From Lumbricus terrestris (lineage: Eukaryota; Annelida; Clitellata; Crassiclitellata; Lumbricidae), in assembly GCA_949752735.1 (NCBI GenBank), contig OX457050.1, forward strand, positions 44,746,284 through 44,810,283: a stretch of 64,000 bases of DNA, written 5' to 3'. Shown here in pieces: positions 1-10,750 of the stretch. The notes beneath the pieces were generated by a model. It did no database searches. It worked only from the letters and a program-made list of their open reading frames with translations, and was not told where the DNA came from. Both the position numbers and the translations under genes were made by a program. Positions within the stretch are counted from its first letter, which is position 1. The number at the start of each line of letters is the position of its first letter.

Positions 1-1417
1 TCATTTTAAAGATTGTCTTCTAACACCCAGGATGTATTTTGTTTTTGATGTCATTGTGCCTTTGACTATAAAAACCTTTAAGGAGTCTCCTAACCTTGTG
101 GTGTGATTGTATATACTAGATGTTTAATCTCTTTTTAGGTTTAAAAATATTTTGACTTTATGTACGTTTAAAGTGTAAAGATTGATATATATGTGAATAG
201 AAATTATTGAAATCATCATATGTGGCTTTTTGACGAGCCCGATAAAATATTTATGTTTTTTAATAGTTGATGTAGAAATATTGTATTTTGATATGCCAAT
301 GCAGCTTTTATACATGTACTATCGCCTTGAAAATATACTTCTTGTTAATCTAGATCCCGTTTTTCCGAAGAATTTAGAAATATATATTACTCCGTGTGTT
401 TTTGCTTTGCTGGTATCAAATCGCCATGGAGTACTACTTATATTATGTTCTGGGTGTGTGTTAGGCCTCCCACCAGTAGGTTTAGAAAGTTCTGCGTTTT
501 ATTGGGTTAAAAACCAACAGGTTGTAGGTTTGCTTCCCCGATTTGACGGCAATTTCCATATTCAAAATACTACACTTGTGTCAACCTGGATATTCATAAA
601 ATACAATATAATGGAAAAATTTATGATAAACTTGTACTATTGGCTTATTTGAGATTTTAAAATTGTTTGATCGTTGTGGTTTTGTAATAAATTTTGTGTG
701 CTAACGTACGTGAATTTAAAATGCTGGATATAGAAGAGATCGTTTTTGTTGTTTATATAGCCATAACATGGATCCAATAATATCTGTGCAATGACTTAAT
801 ATTTTTAAGCATCTTCCCGCCTTTGGGGTGATATTAAGTGCGCATTTTTTACGCGAATTATATGTTTTCACCTGTAATTAAAATCTAGCTTACACACTAA
901 AACATTATTTTGAGAAGCAAATGCAAAACTGGAAATTACTACATAAATTCGATCATGAAATTCATTATACAAAAATGGTAAAATACAGTAGATGATAGAT
1001 TATCAATAGATCATCTTATTTAAATTTTATCAAAGAAAATGTTCCAATAATGTGAAAGTCATAACATTGAGTTCGATGAAAAAACCAACTGATTAAAGTA
1101 AAACAGTTAAGAGACAACATTTCAGAATAAACCATAAATCTGCAGAATAAACTATCCGGACAGCCGGTGTGTATAATGAAAATGCTAAAAATTATATTTA
1201 CATATTAAAGGCCGTAAAAGTATGTTATAAACACACGACAAGATGCAAAAAAGACTTGTTAAATAAAAAATTAAATCCAAAAAAACTAAGTAGCGGCACA
1301 TCCCAAATGGATCAAATCCAGTATAAGTGCAACTATAAAGATTTGCATGAAAAACACCACATATTCCTAAAATTATTAAAATCCCATACACAAAATTTTA
1401 ATTCAAATTAAAGCCAT
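1..1417. other. gene-less AT-rich stretch
   Basis: No gene recognised. The longest open stretch (about 230-652, plus) begins at TTG, has no CCC box and resembles no family I know. Given the transposon relics that follow, it may be decayed mobile DNA. Confidence 0.4.
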
Positions 1418-1920
1418 TAATTAGTAAAATATTGTGGCAAAGTATTAGACAAATTTCATTTAATATTTAGTATGGTCACCTCGGATTCTGATCAAAGTTT
1501 CTATTTTTCATGCTGTTTAAGCTATTGATGATTGTCATGGTTCTTTGGAAATGTTATTCCACGTGTGCTTAGTGTACATTGTTTTAATTCTCGAGCGTTT
1601 TTCTTTAAAAATCTTATAAATGCTCGATTGGATCAATGCTGAACATTTGGGTGATCACCTCATCATATTTATATTGTTTAATTTAAAACCCGTTGAATAA
1701 TGTTTTGGCTTATGATTAAGACCATTGCGTTGCTGGGAAGTATAGTATACAAGATTGTTAACCATTTCACGCAAAGCTTTCAGGTTTTCAGCAGGGAATC
1801 GTTTATATTAAACTCAATCCATTATTTTGTCAATGAAGTTCATTGTTTCAATGCCTTTATACGACATGTATCTTTAAATCATTACACGATCTTTTCCAAG
1901 TTTACTGTATAATGACAAAT
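1418..1920 (-). mobile_element. Tc1/mariner transposon relic, copy A
   Basis: Decayed DD34D-type transposase read on the minus strand. The C-terminus translates to RGDHTKY followed by a stop (1460-1480), the usual Tc1 ending (GGHTKY in many members). Upstream come IDPIEHL (Tc1 consensus LNPIEHLW), NHKPKHYST (Tc1 DNDPKHTSK) and a VMIxRYMSYKG stretch (Tc1 VMVWGCMSYKG). Several in-frame stops and a frameshift show it is dead. Just outside the stop, a GGCAAAGTATTAGACAAATT segment resembles a Tc1 terminal inverted repeat. The first roughly 310 bp recur at 6313-6640. Confidence 0.8.
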
Positions 1921-4144
1921 TTTTGGTTCAAATGATTTTTCAAATTTTATATATGTTAGTAGAACAAAATGTATTTAATGACGGGTTTAAATAAAGTTTC
2001 GTCAAGCATTAAATTCTGAATTTGCACATGAGTTTTATTTGTTTGTTATAATAACACGGAAACACCTATATTGTAGTGAGATGGATTGGTTATGTGTAAA
2101 TTCTGTTGGTTGTTTATTTCGAATATTGTATTTTACCTACTGATATCTGGTGCTTTTAGAAAACTTATTATATTTGTGTATTAAGAGGCATTATAATAAA
2201 TGCAATGAACAGAAAATACCCATAGATCTTTCAAGCATGACGTGTTGATAATTCAATAAACTGGGGTTAATTTTATTTAAAACCAAAGATATGGGCTTCG
2301 AAAAGAAATCCAGTGGTCTAAGGCAATCCGTCCTGTTGTTTTCTATTTTCCAATGTAATTGGTGGGTTGTATCTATAGCCAATATATATTATAGCTACAA
2401 ACAGTTTATCTTATTTGTAAATGTCGTAATCCATCATGTAGTACTTAAATATTGCAGTGGTGAATAAATTTAGTATGTCTATTTTAATTAACTGTACATG
2501 TTTTTTGAGCTAAAATGGTCTTTCTTTTTTTTGACAGTATATTTTTTAAAGGAAATGGAAGTGTAAATTTAGAATGTGTATCAAATACTTTTGATTAATA
2601 CACGGGTATTTTGCACGTTAAATTCGGAATGTTTTCACACATCAATTTTGCACATGAAATATACCAAAAACACATTTTTCTACATACACGAACTCAATTA
2701 AATCTAACACAAAAAGATATTTGAGGTTGCTTAGTATCACGACGAGATGGTATATATAACTCTTTAACAATTTTAAAAATCCTTTTATTTTATCATGTGC
2801 AATTACTATTTGTTTAATATTGTTCAAATTATAAATCTAATATAACGCGTTGTTATTTTTTGAATGCTTGTTGAACTGTTTGCGCTTTTGGATTTAAGCT
2901 TATGTATAATAACATTTTAAAGAAAATTAATATATAAATGTTTTGATTCCAAAGGCCCTGTGTCAAATTTTATTAAGGAATATATATATAGTATGACAGT
3001 ATATTTAAAATTTAATGGCGTGTATTCTATTTTAATTGTGTTGCCAAATACATCGCCAACCATACTCTTCGATTCTTTAAATAATTTTATTGTGAGATAT
3101 ACAACAAGCTTGTCTTTTTGAAATTTCTCTAATTAAAATCTATTCTTTTAATTCTAAAATTAAAGTTTTCAAACCAGTTAATTTTCTTTGATGAAATAAG
3201 TTTAAACCTATGTTGATATAGTGCTTTTTACAAAAAATAACCATCGGTACTTGATTTGGCGACGATTGCTTAACATTTAACTGTTGGTTTGCACCGCGAT
3301 GAACGTTGAATTTGATATAACTAGCGAAATTCAACAAACATTATATTTTTGGTATTTTTACAAAAAGAACCTCATTAAAATGCAAAAGAAATATATATTT
3401 AAATATATTGTTTATAATAAACTCAAAAAACACATTAAAAGAAGTGTTGGGAATCATACTGATACAGAAAAGTGCAATGCAAATATATTTAAGAGCGCCG
3501 ATCCTTTTATTAGCCGGCGACTTCAATTAAAATTTGATTTATTTATATTGGTTAAAATTTAAAAGACGTGTTGTATAGAAGTATAACAAACAAACAAAAT
3601 GATTCAATTTACTGCAGTATATCGACACCGGTTTTTTAAAAATATACAGTAGTCACTGTTCGTTCCCTTTTCGCCAATATTGTATATTATTTTTTTCTGT
3701 TTGATTTGAAATATTTTCTATGAAAAAGACACATGCCCAAATATTTGCTATTGGGATACAAGGCAGTTCCAGTTGTATTATTCATAGCAGACAACAGTTT
3801 AATCAATTTCAACTATTTATCATTGCTTTTTCAATTTTTCAAACCCAGGTATTAATAATGATATGGATTAAGATACCGGTGTTACTAATAATCAAAGATA
3901 TGAGGTGTTTGATACATTGTTCGAATGGCGTCATATGAAAGTTTAAGCATATAAGTTCAAACAATGTCCCTTTTTTCGTATAATCCTGCTTATGTTATTA
4001 TTTTTTTCTTAGTAGGTGTACTATTGCAATTGTCGCTTATGTTTGGTAAATCTGTTAAACAATGTTTTTGTACATTGATAGTATAGTTTAGATTAAAACT
4101 TCACTTTGCCAGAACCCGTGTTTGAAGATAATGTTTGTATTTCA
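1921..4144. other. gene-less AT-rich stretch
   Basis: No gene, RNA or confident transposon fragment recognised. A 90-codon open stretch at 3284-3562 (plus) resembles no family I know. The stretch lies between transposon relics and is probably degenerate mobile DNA. Confidence 0.35.
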
Positions 4145-4230
4145 GTATTACTAGTACAATGGAAGCATACTAGAGAATATATTGAGAGGGGTGGGTTCAA
4201 ATCACATGGAGTACACGTTTATAAGGTAGA
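4145..4230 (+). other. tRNA-like relic or SINE head
   Basis: TAGTACAATGG (4152-4162) fits a pol III A box and GGTTCAAATCA (4194-4204) nearly fits a B box. The flanking 7-mers 4145-4151 and 4208-4214 pair at 6 of 7 positions, like an acceptor stem with an A at the discriminator position. The anticodon arm does not pair, so it is not a working tRNA. The B-box half is closely matched on the opposite strand at 48258-48293, which suggests a dispersed tRNA-derived element. Confidence 0.4.
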
Positions 4231-4979
4231 TCTGAGAGAGTTTTCTGTTATATACTTTTTCTATTTTCTGGTTTCATGTTGGGCTATTGGTAAATTCTAT
4301 TAAATTATTTTTTAATTCGCATATAGGTTGGATATTTTAGTGCCTGTTGCTTAATTTTGCCCTGATACAAAGCGTTTTTCTTCGAGTAGCCTCATATTCA
4401 CCCATCCTTTACCTACACCAGTTGTCATAGAGTATCTGCTATACCACAGAAAGATTCTTTTATACAACACCGTGCCCATTAAATATTTTGTCCAAACCTC
4501 AATTCTATAGCCGTGGAGCCAAAATATTTAAACAAGCTACGGCAATGTTGCAACGCTTGGGAGTTTCTTGATATCATTAACCTACGGTGCGAAATAGCAT
4601 TTGCTGTACTCTTTTAGCGTCGTTACAAATGGGGACAATATTTTGTTCTGATAATAATTATTAAAAAACATGGTGTTTTTAAATATGCATTAAGATCAAT
4701 ACAATACGTAAAACAACCAAATAATTTGGACATTTCGTCTCTTTTTCAAAAAACGATCTAACAAGCGTTCACCACCGTTGTTTAACACAAGGCCGTGCGT
4801 ATAAGCAATTTAAATAGTTGTTAAAGGCGAAACATACGCTTATATATTCAGGGAATTGATCAATTTCAAGGCTGTAGATCCCAACCCCATTTATTCTTGA
4901 ATTGCAAGTTTCAATACAAAGAACCTCAATGCTCATGGTTTATTTTATTAAACCAGCCGCTTATCATTATTTTGTTTGA

Positions 4980-5954
4980 ATTTTATCATGATCGTTTTCT
5001 TTCATCGCCAGTTTGGGCTTTTTAAACAGAAAATATGGAGAACAGCACACAATACTATATGATGCAAGTTTTTTGTTTCATAGTCTGACATTGGCAATGC
5101 CGGATCGAAGACACGCTTCCTTATTTTTTAAAAACTGATGGAAAACCTCTATTTATAGCCCGTCCTGAATTTTATGTAACACGTGCTATATTTATCTGTT
5201 GCAGTTAGTTATACCCGAAACATTTCTAATTCTAGCCACAGGAACAAAAAAGAAAACAGTCACATTGCTGATGGAAATTCTATTTTCATCATTGTTTAAA
5301 CCTCTACCATCCTAATAATTGGAGAATAGTTCGCGTAAAGACCAATTGTCGATTGGCAACTTCTTCTATCTAGAACTAAAACAATCACCTTTAACGTATA
5401 TTGTAATTTCCTTGATGTCCTACCAATAGTACCGAAAGGTATCAATGTCAAAAGTTCAAGTAAAGCAATATTACACTCTTGTTCAACCCAGACTAAGAAT
5501 TGCTTTTTAACTTTATTGATAAATAAGGAAATTCTATAAACGCCATTCCTAAGAGGCTCGACCAATCTCCATGTTAGGAATCATTGAATGCAATTATAAA
5601 CGGGTTCACGCGGGTTTTATGATATATTTCAGTGATTTTTTTTACAAAGCGCATTTTGACCGCTATTCTTTCTTAATTATAGTTAAAACAAGAGGTCTTC
5701 TATTAACAAACAGACTAAGACTTCTTTCGGAGTCAGTTTCTACGTTTTTCGAGGTTTATAGGCAAGAAGACCTCCACCGCGGGTTTTGGTACTGCTCATA
5801 TGAATAGATTCGATATTGATTATGTGGGTTAAATGCCCAATAGTATCGTTTTTTCTTTAGTGAACTTGTTCAAACTTTGCGGTTTCTCTGGCAGCAACAT
5901 TTCAAATGCATTGACTCGGTCACGGACGAGATAACCAACCTGTTTAGATGCCAT
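4980..5954 (-). pseudogene. IS630/Tc1-like transposase pseudogene
   Basis: Frame-broken transposase on the minus strand. An ATG at 5954 is preceded by TAATACCCA, the same CCC context as host genes, and opens about 41 codons (MASKQVGYLVRDRVNAFE...). Further on are a second-helix-like KLTPKEV stretch and a WVEQECNIALLEL helix (5296-5565), like the IS630/Tc1 helix-turn-helix. A RRSCQSTIGLYANYS segment resembles RRNxxxTIxxRxxYA of this family. Then come a VPVARIRNVS stretch and a CSPYFLFKKPK motif (family: PPYSPFLNPIE). Numerous stops and frameshifts rule out function. The family is clear only to superfamily level. Confidence 0.6.
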
Positions 5955-6312
5955 TGGGTATTATATTCGAGAAGCACATGAATCCTAAACCCCTCAAGAC
6001 TGTGGTGACATGGGTACTCTAAGCGAATAGTGGGAAGGGTATGTATTTTGACGAGCAAAATAACATAGTATCTATTGATTCTGGGAGGGTTTTCACAGCA
6101 GATTTCACATTACATCGCAATCAAAAAAATTAATGCTAGGATTCTTGATATTGCATCCCACGTGTTGCATTTACACTTCGGTGTTGAAAAAACCCGGAAA
6201 TTATACGTTTTATATTGCTAATAGGACAACATATTGGATCAGATAACTCCACGCATTTATTTGTTATGCTTCTATAGACACATATTTATAATTTGAAGTA
6301 AATATGATTACA

Positions 6313-6640
6313 ATCATTAGTAAAAAATATCGTGGCAAAGTACTAGACAAATTTCATTTAATATTTAGTATGGTCACCTCGGATTCTGATCAAAGTTTCT
6401 ATTTTTCATGCTGTTTAAGCTATTGATGATTGTCATGGTTCTTTGGAAATGTTATTCCACGTGTGCTTAGTGTACATTGTTTTAATTCTCGAGCGTTTTT
6501 CTTTAAAAATCTTATAAATGCTCGATTGGATCAATGCTGAACATTTGGGTGATCACCTCATCATATTTATATTGTTTAATTTAAAACCCGTTGAATAATG
6601 TTTTGGTTTATGATTAGGACCATTGCTTTGACCTTTGACA
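6313..6640 (-). mobile_element. Tc1/mariner transposon relic, copy B
   Basis: Near-identical direct copy of the first part of copy A (1418-1735), covering the terminal repeat and the transposase C-terminus (GDHTKY-stop through IDPIEHL and beyond). The internal stop codons are the same as in copy A. The two diverge abruptly after about 6635. Because the disabling mutations are shared, the sequence was already dead or non-autonomous when it was duplicated. Confidence 0.8.
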
Positions 6641-8073
6641 TTAAGAGTATTTGCCATGGTCTTTTTGTATATCGTTGTTATTATTTTAAAGCTAAGGCGG
6701 AAGCCATTTTTGATGAAGAAGCCATTGCATTTGTATCCGAAATGTTTTGAATACCATTTAAATCACACCTTTAAAAACATGGTTCTGCCTAACATATTTT
6801 TCTAGTGAGAGCGTTGTTTTTTTGAACAATTTCAGTGTATGATATATTGTTCTTTTTGGAATACCTTTTTTCTTGCAAATGTTTTAATTTAAAGGATTCT
6901 TCTTTCAATGTTAAAGCACTGGCCTTTAAGGCAAACTTTTTCAATGAGGCAGATTTAACTGCATAAGGCATTTATACGTATCTTTAATGTATTTAAAATA
7001 TCCATGCTCCCAAATTTCACCAACCAAATGGGTTTATTAGAATTTTGACTTTATATGGCAACTCGTATTAGTTGAAATTTAAAAGATAAATTTATGTAAG
7101 CACAATAAACATTTGTTTTATTAATAAAATATATAGTGTCTAAGAGTTTCTCCAATAATGTATATATAAAATGAGAGCATCAAATATAAAATTTATATAT
7201 GGTAACTATCACATATATTTAATAAAAGCAAAACTACACGATTCATAACAATCAAAACACTTAGCAGAATATATTGATTTTCCCAAAAGGTCAAATGTTG
7301 TAAACGAAGAGTTTAATTAGCCCAGCGTTACTTCCGTGTATATTCAACTTCTATTTATATACAGAGTCAAAACAACAGAAATCAATAAATCAGGAACATC
7401 GGCGTCTGATTAAAAACCACAATTAAAAAGAAAGGCTGGGTAAAGTTGAGGAAACCAAATCTAAAATTAATAGTTGTCGCTTTATTGATAGTTAAACAAG
7501 AGAACCAAATCTGCGGTTAGATTTGGGCATTAGATAAACCATCTAAATATAATCGATGGGTATGAAAAGCACGTGAAAAAAGTCAAAGATTCTAAATTGA
7601 TAATGATAAACCCACGATGAGCAGAACTCTAGACAATAATTTTAAATAAGTATGTATTCAAAACTATTGTTAATAATAACATTGTGCAAATAAAGGATGT
7701 TTTTGAAACCTTCTGGTGTTTTGGTACACAAAACCTTTTAATATATCCATCAAATTTTTTGAGTCTGTTCTTAAACAAAGCAAGTGCGTTGTCCACATCA
7801 AAACGTGTTTTAAAAGAATCATAGTGTATCGAAGGAGACAAAAGTGATGACATGGTTCCAAGTACATAATTTAATATTTTAAACTCATAAAAAGTTGTAT
7901 TTTTAACACAGGCACATCATCAAGAGATAATCCATACCCATGGGATATTATACTGAATTGTCTCTTGAAATCTATAAGGCAAAAACATATTACTGGAAAC
8001 ACATAATTCAATTATATCAATAGTTAACTGAATGTTGGGGATTCTGGCTATTGGTTTAAACCCTTGACCCAAC
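6641..8073. other. gene-less AT-rich stretch
   Basis: No gene recognised. A 74-codon open stretch (7629-7853, minus) and a 63-codon one (7920-8111, minus) look mildly coding, but neither matches a family I know. The second overlaps the LINE 3'-end fragment at 8074-8128. Confidence 0.35.
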
Positions 8074-8128
8074 TTCTTTTTTAATTGCGCAGTAGAGGAG
8101 AAATCCATCACAGAGACCTAATTAGAGT
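8074..8128 (-). repeat. fragment of LINE 3' end
   Basis: On the minus strand about 55 bases match the 3' end of the retrotransposon at about 23071-23122 at most positions. Shared stretches include GATGGATTTCTCCTC and GCGCAAT, and both copies run into an A-tract directly after GCGCAAT(T/C). This is what a 5'-truncated, tailed LINE copy would look like. It supports placing the element's 3' terminus at the A-run near 23122. Confidence 0.55.
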
Positions 8129-8357
8129 TGTCTTCCTCAAATTCATTTCGAGTCGACAATCTAAAAATTGTTCTAATACGTTTATTTATATGGTACTTTA
8201 TGTATTACTAAATACCAAAAATATACCGCTTCATTTTGCTTTGCTGAATAATATGTTCCTGTTCCTCATTAAATTCGGCGGAAAAAAGCAACAAACAGTA
8301 GTATTTTAAATAAATTCTCTTCAAATATGAATACACACATTTCAATTTCCCCCGTGT

Positions 8358-9170
8358 TCATATTAAAAGTATTATAACAATTGTTAATTCAATAGCATCA
8401 TTAAAACCTGTTTTATTGATTGTTTTTGACATAAAATAAATTCTAAGATTTTTATTGTCGGTATGTCTTTTCTGGTCAAATTTCTTCACGTAAATCTCAT
8501 ATGTTATATTGATTCTTGCACATTCGTAAACTTCAAATCCCATTATTATATTGTCTTCTTTTATCTCGTTGATGGAATTGTCATCTGGGTTGCCTTGTTC
8601 AAAAATGTTGTTGTCATGCTTTTCTATTAGATCAAATAAAATGTTTTTGTCCGCTATACAATTAATTAAAAAATATGTAAAGTTTTAACAATCGTGTACT
8701 CAGTTCTTTAACATACACATTTTCAAAAAATTTGGCAACATAGTTGAAAACAGCTGCGGGGTTTACACACTTCCATGTATTTGAAATCCAAACAACGGCT
8801 TGATACGAGTCAATTTTTTGCAATATTGTTATTTAAATTTGTTGAAAGGCTGTATAATTTGTTATAATAATTTATTAAAAATATATAATTCAACATCTTT
8901 TGAATGAATAAAGGCACTATATAATAACAATAGAAAAACCTATTATTCGCTTGCACTATACTATTTAAATAATCCCGACAAATGAATGGGGTCATCCAAG
9001 ACTTTATATTAAATGATAATACCCGGATAGGTTTTGCATATTAAGTTTTTAAAATAACAAGATCTCTTCAACCGCCTATTGTTAGACGAGTTGATTTTTC
9101 GCCAACCAAACATACATCCACTGGTATAGTAATTTTATCTTTAGCAGCCCTGTTTCGTCATAAATATGTT
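8358..9170 (-). pseudogene. pogo/Tigger-like (DDE_1) transposase relic
   Basis: Minus-strand conceptual translation gives, in family order, IYDETGLL (family: NxDETGLFxK), STRLTIGG, YAKPIRV, KSWMTPFICRDYLNSI (family: KAWMTxxIFxxWLxSL), then KIDSYQAVVWISNTWKCVNPA (family: DAIxWIxEAWxSVTPxTI). The frame then stays open through an acidic C-terminal stretch to the stop at 8358. At least four stops or frameshifts interrupt it. The N-terminal DNA-binding part is not clearly visible upstream of 9170. Confidence 0.7.
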
Positions 9171-9662
9171 TTTTATTTTAATAGTCTTTTAGCTTTGACA
9201 TACACGTTTTTTAAAATTAAGGCTATACCTTCTGTCTATGGTTTTTGCATCGTCAATGGTTCTTTTTGATGATGCTATACGCTTGAAAAAAACTGAATTG
9301 AGCTATTTGACTGACGCTATAATATTGTAGTTCCCTTGTGAAATTACCAATTTGAATGCGTGTTGTTGCAATATATCCATTTGTGTCAACGATTTTATTT
9401 TCTGAATTAAGAATTATTTATATAAAACGCCACACATTTGATATCCACCACGCAAATGCATTGTTTGTTTGTGTTTTGATAAAAGAAGACATTGAGAATA
9501 ACCCACCTCTTCATTGAATAATTCCTGGGGGTTTTTCAATACACTTAAACCCTTTTCTTTTTAAATTTGTGTTTTTCTCCTGGTCATAAGAGATGGGTTA
9601 AAAAGATCATATTTAAATAAGAATTATATAGAAGAACAATGTATTTTAAAAAGTTATTTGTT

Positions 9663-9900
9663 TTAAACAATGCTCATACAGATAGCCCAATCTTTAAATT
9701 TGGCAATCATTGAAAGTTTGGGATATAAGAAAAGATCATATATGAACATGTACATACTTAAACGCACTTTAAGAATGTAATTCGAATTTGAAAATAAAAG
9801 GAAGATGTCTAAAGATGCTGTCAATGCCCAATTTATTTGTTTATGATGTTTGTTTTGCACCGTGATTATATATGCCCATGCGATGTAATTAAACAATATA
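9663..9900 (-). pseudogene. Tc1-like transposase fragment
   Basis: A 77-codon open stretch on the minus strand resembles the central Tc1 transposase: a WALT..DIFLLFSNSN segment (family: W..VxFSDESxFxLFxSDG) and AKFKDWAICMSIV (family: KFGGGSIMVWGCxS). The catalytic DE of SDES is not preserved and the reading stops straight after. It is probably a further Tc1/mariner relic, distinct from copies A and B. Confidence 0.45.
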
Positions 9901-10504
9901 TTAGATTCGTTTTAAACAAGAACGAGTTATAATTAAATCTACCCAGTAACAATTTTCATTTACAGTTCCATGTTGAAATGTCTTGTTTATAAAAGAGCAC
10001 TGTTTTTGAATTGTAAACAATGTTTTGATGAATTATAAAAGGGAAACAGCTAAATATAATTGTTCCGTCATGCAGTATTTCCTTTTAAATATATGTTGTT
10101 TGCCGGGAAATCAGTTGGGTTTTTAATGTCAGTATATTAAATACGCTTTCAGTGGCGGCATCTGTATGCATATATAAATATGTTGTTATATGTTGTACAA
10201 TTTGATTGGATTGTCGACTGTTATTGCATCAATACTAGACAAATTATAGGCAGTTTAATAGAAATTTAATATGGCAACAATTTTTTGACATTGAAAATGT
10301 GCTGTTTTAATTAATATTAGTGAAGCATACCTTTTAATTTCACACATGTTTATTCAAATATTATATGTATATATGATCTAACCCAAATATTATATTTTAC
10401 GGGAAAATAACCACTGCATCGTGTGACGATTTTTAAAAAAGATGTTGTTGTCATGCCTCAACATTAGTATATTATTTATAATTTAAGAATTAAAACCCTA
10501 TTTT

Positions 10505-10750
10505 GATAAAATTTGCTTATCTTTACTATGAATCAGCATCAACCCAACAAAAACATCTCGTGCAGCCCGTATATATGCAACGCAGAGTCTAAACAGGAAT
10601 AATAGTAAGTAGCCCGGCAAGAAATCTACCCGAACAACAAATTTTCTCAAAACCAGATCTGTATACACTGCTCTTTTATTGAGAGGTACTCTACTTACAC
10701 ACGTGAATGGTAAATTTAGGATATGCAATTTTTTTGAAAACAACTAAAAC
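10505..10750 (+). pseudogene. possible Tc1-like HTH fragment
   Basis: Plus-strand translation reads NPTKTSRAARIYATQSLN, one stop, then a KTRSVYTALLLRGTLLTHVN stretch. This is similar in order to the second helix-turn-helix of Tc1-type transposases (NPxxSAxxI...GLxxRxxRKKPLLTxxHRK). The segment is short and interrupted, and the opposite strand is also open for 81 codons, so the call is tentative. Confidence 0.35.

Noticed and set aside
230..652. 140-codon open frame, plus strand
   Set aside because: Begins at TTG, no CCC box, no family resemblance, and lies in a transposon graveyard. Probably chance or decayed DNA.
7937..8030. TACCCATGGG followed by a 28-codon frame
   Set aside because: Palindromic CCCATGGG gives a box on both strands; the frames are short and lie among transposon relics.
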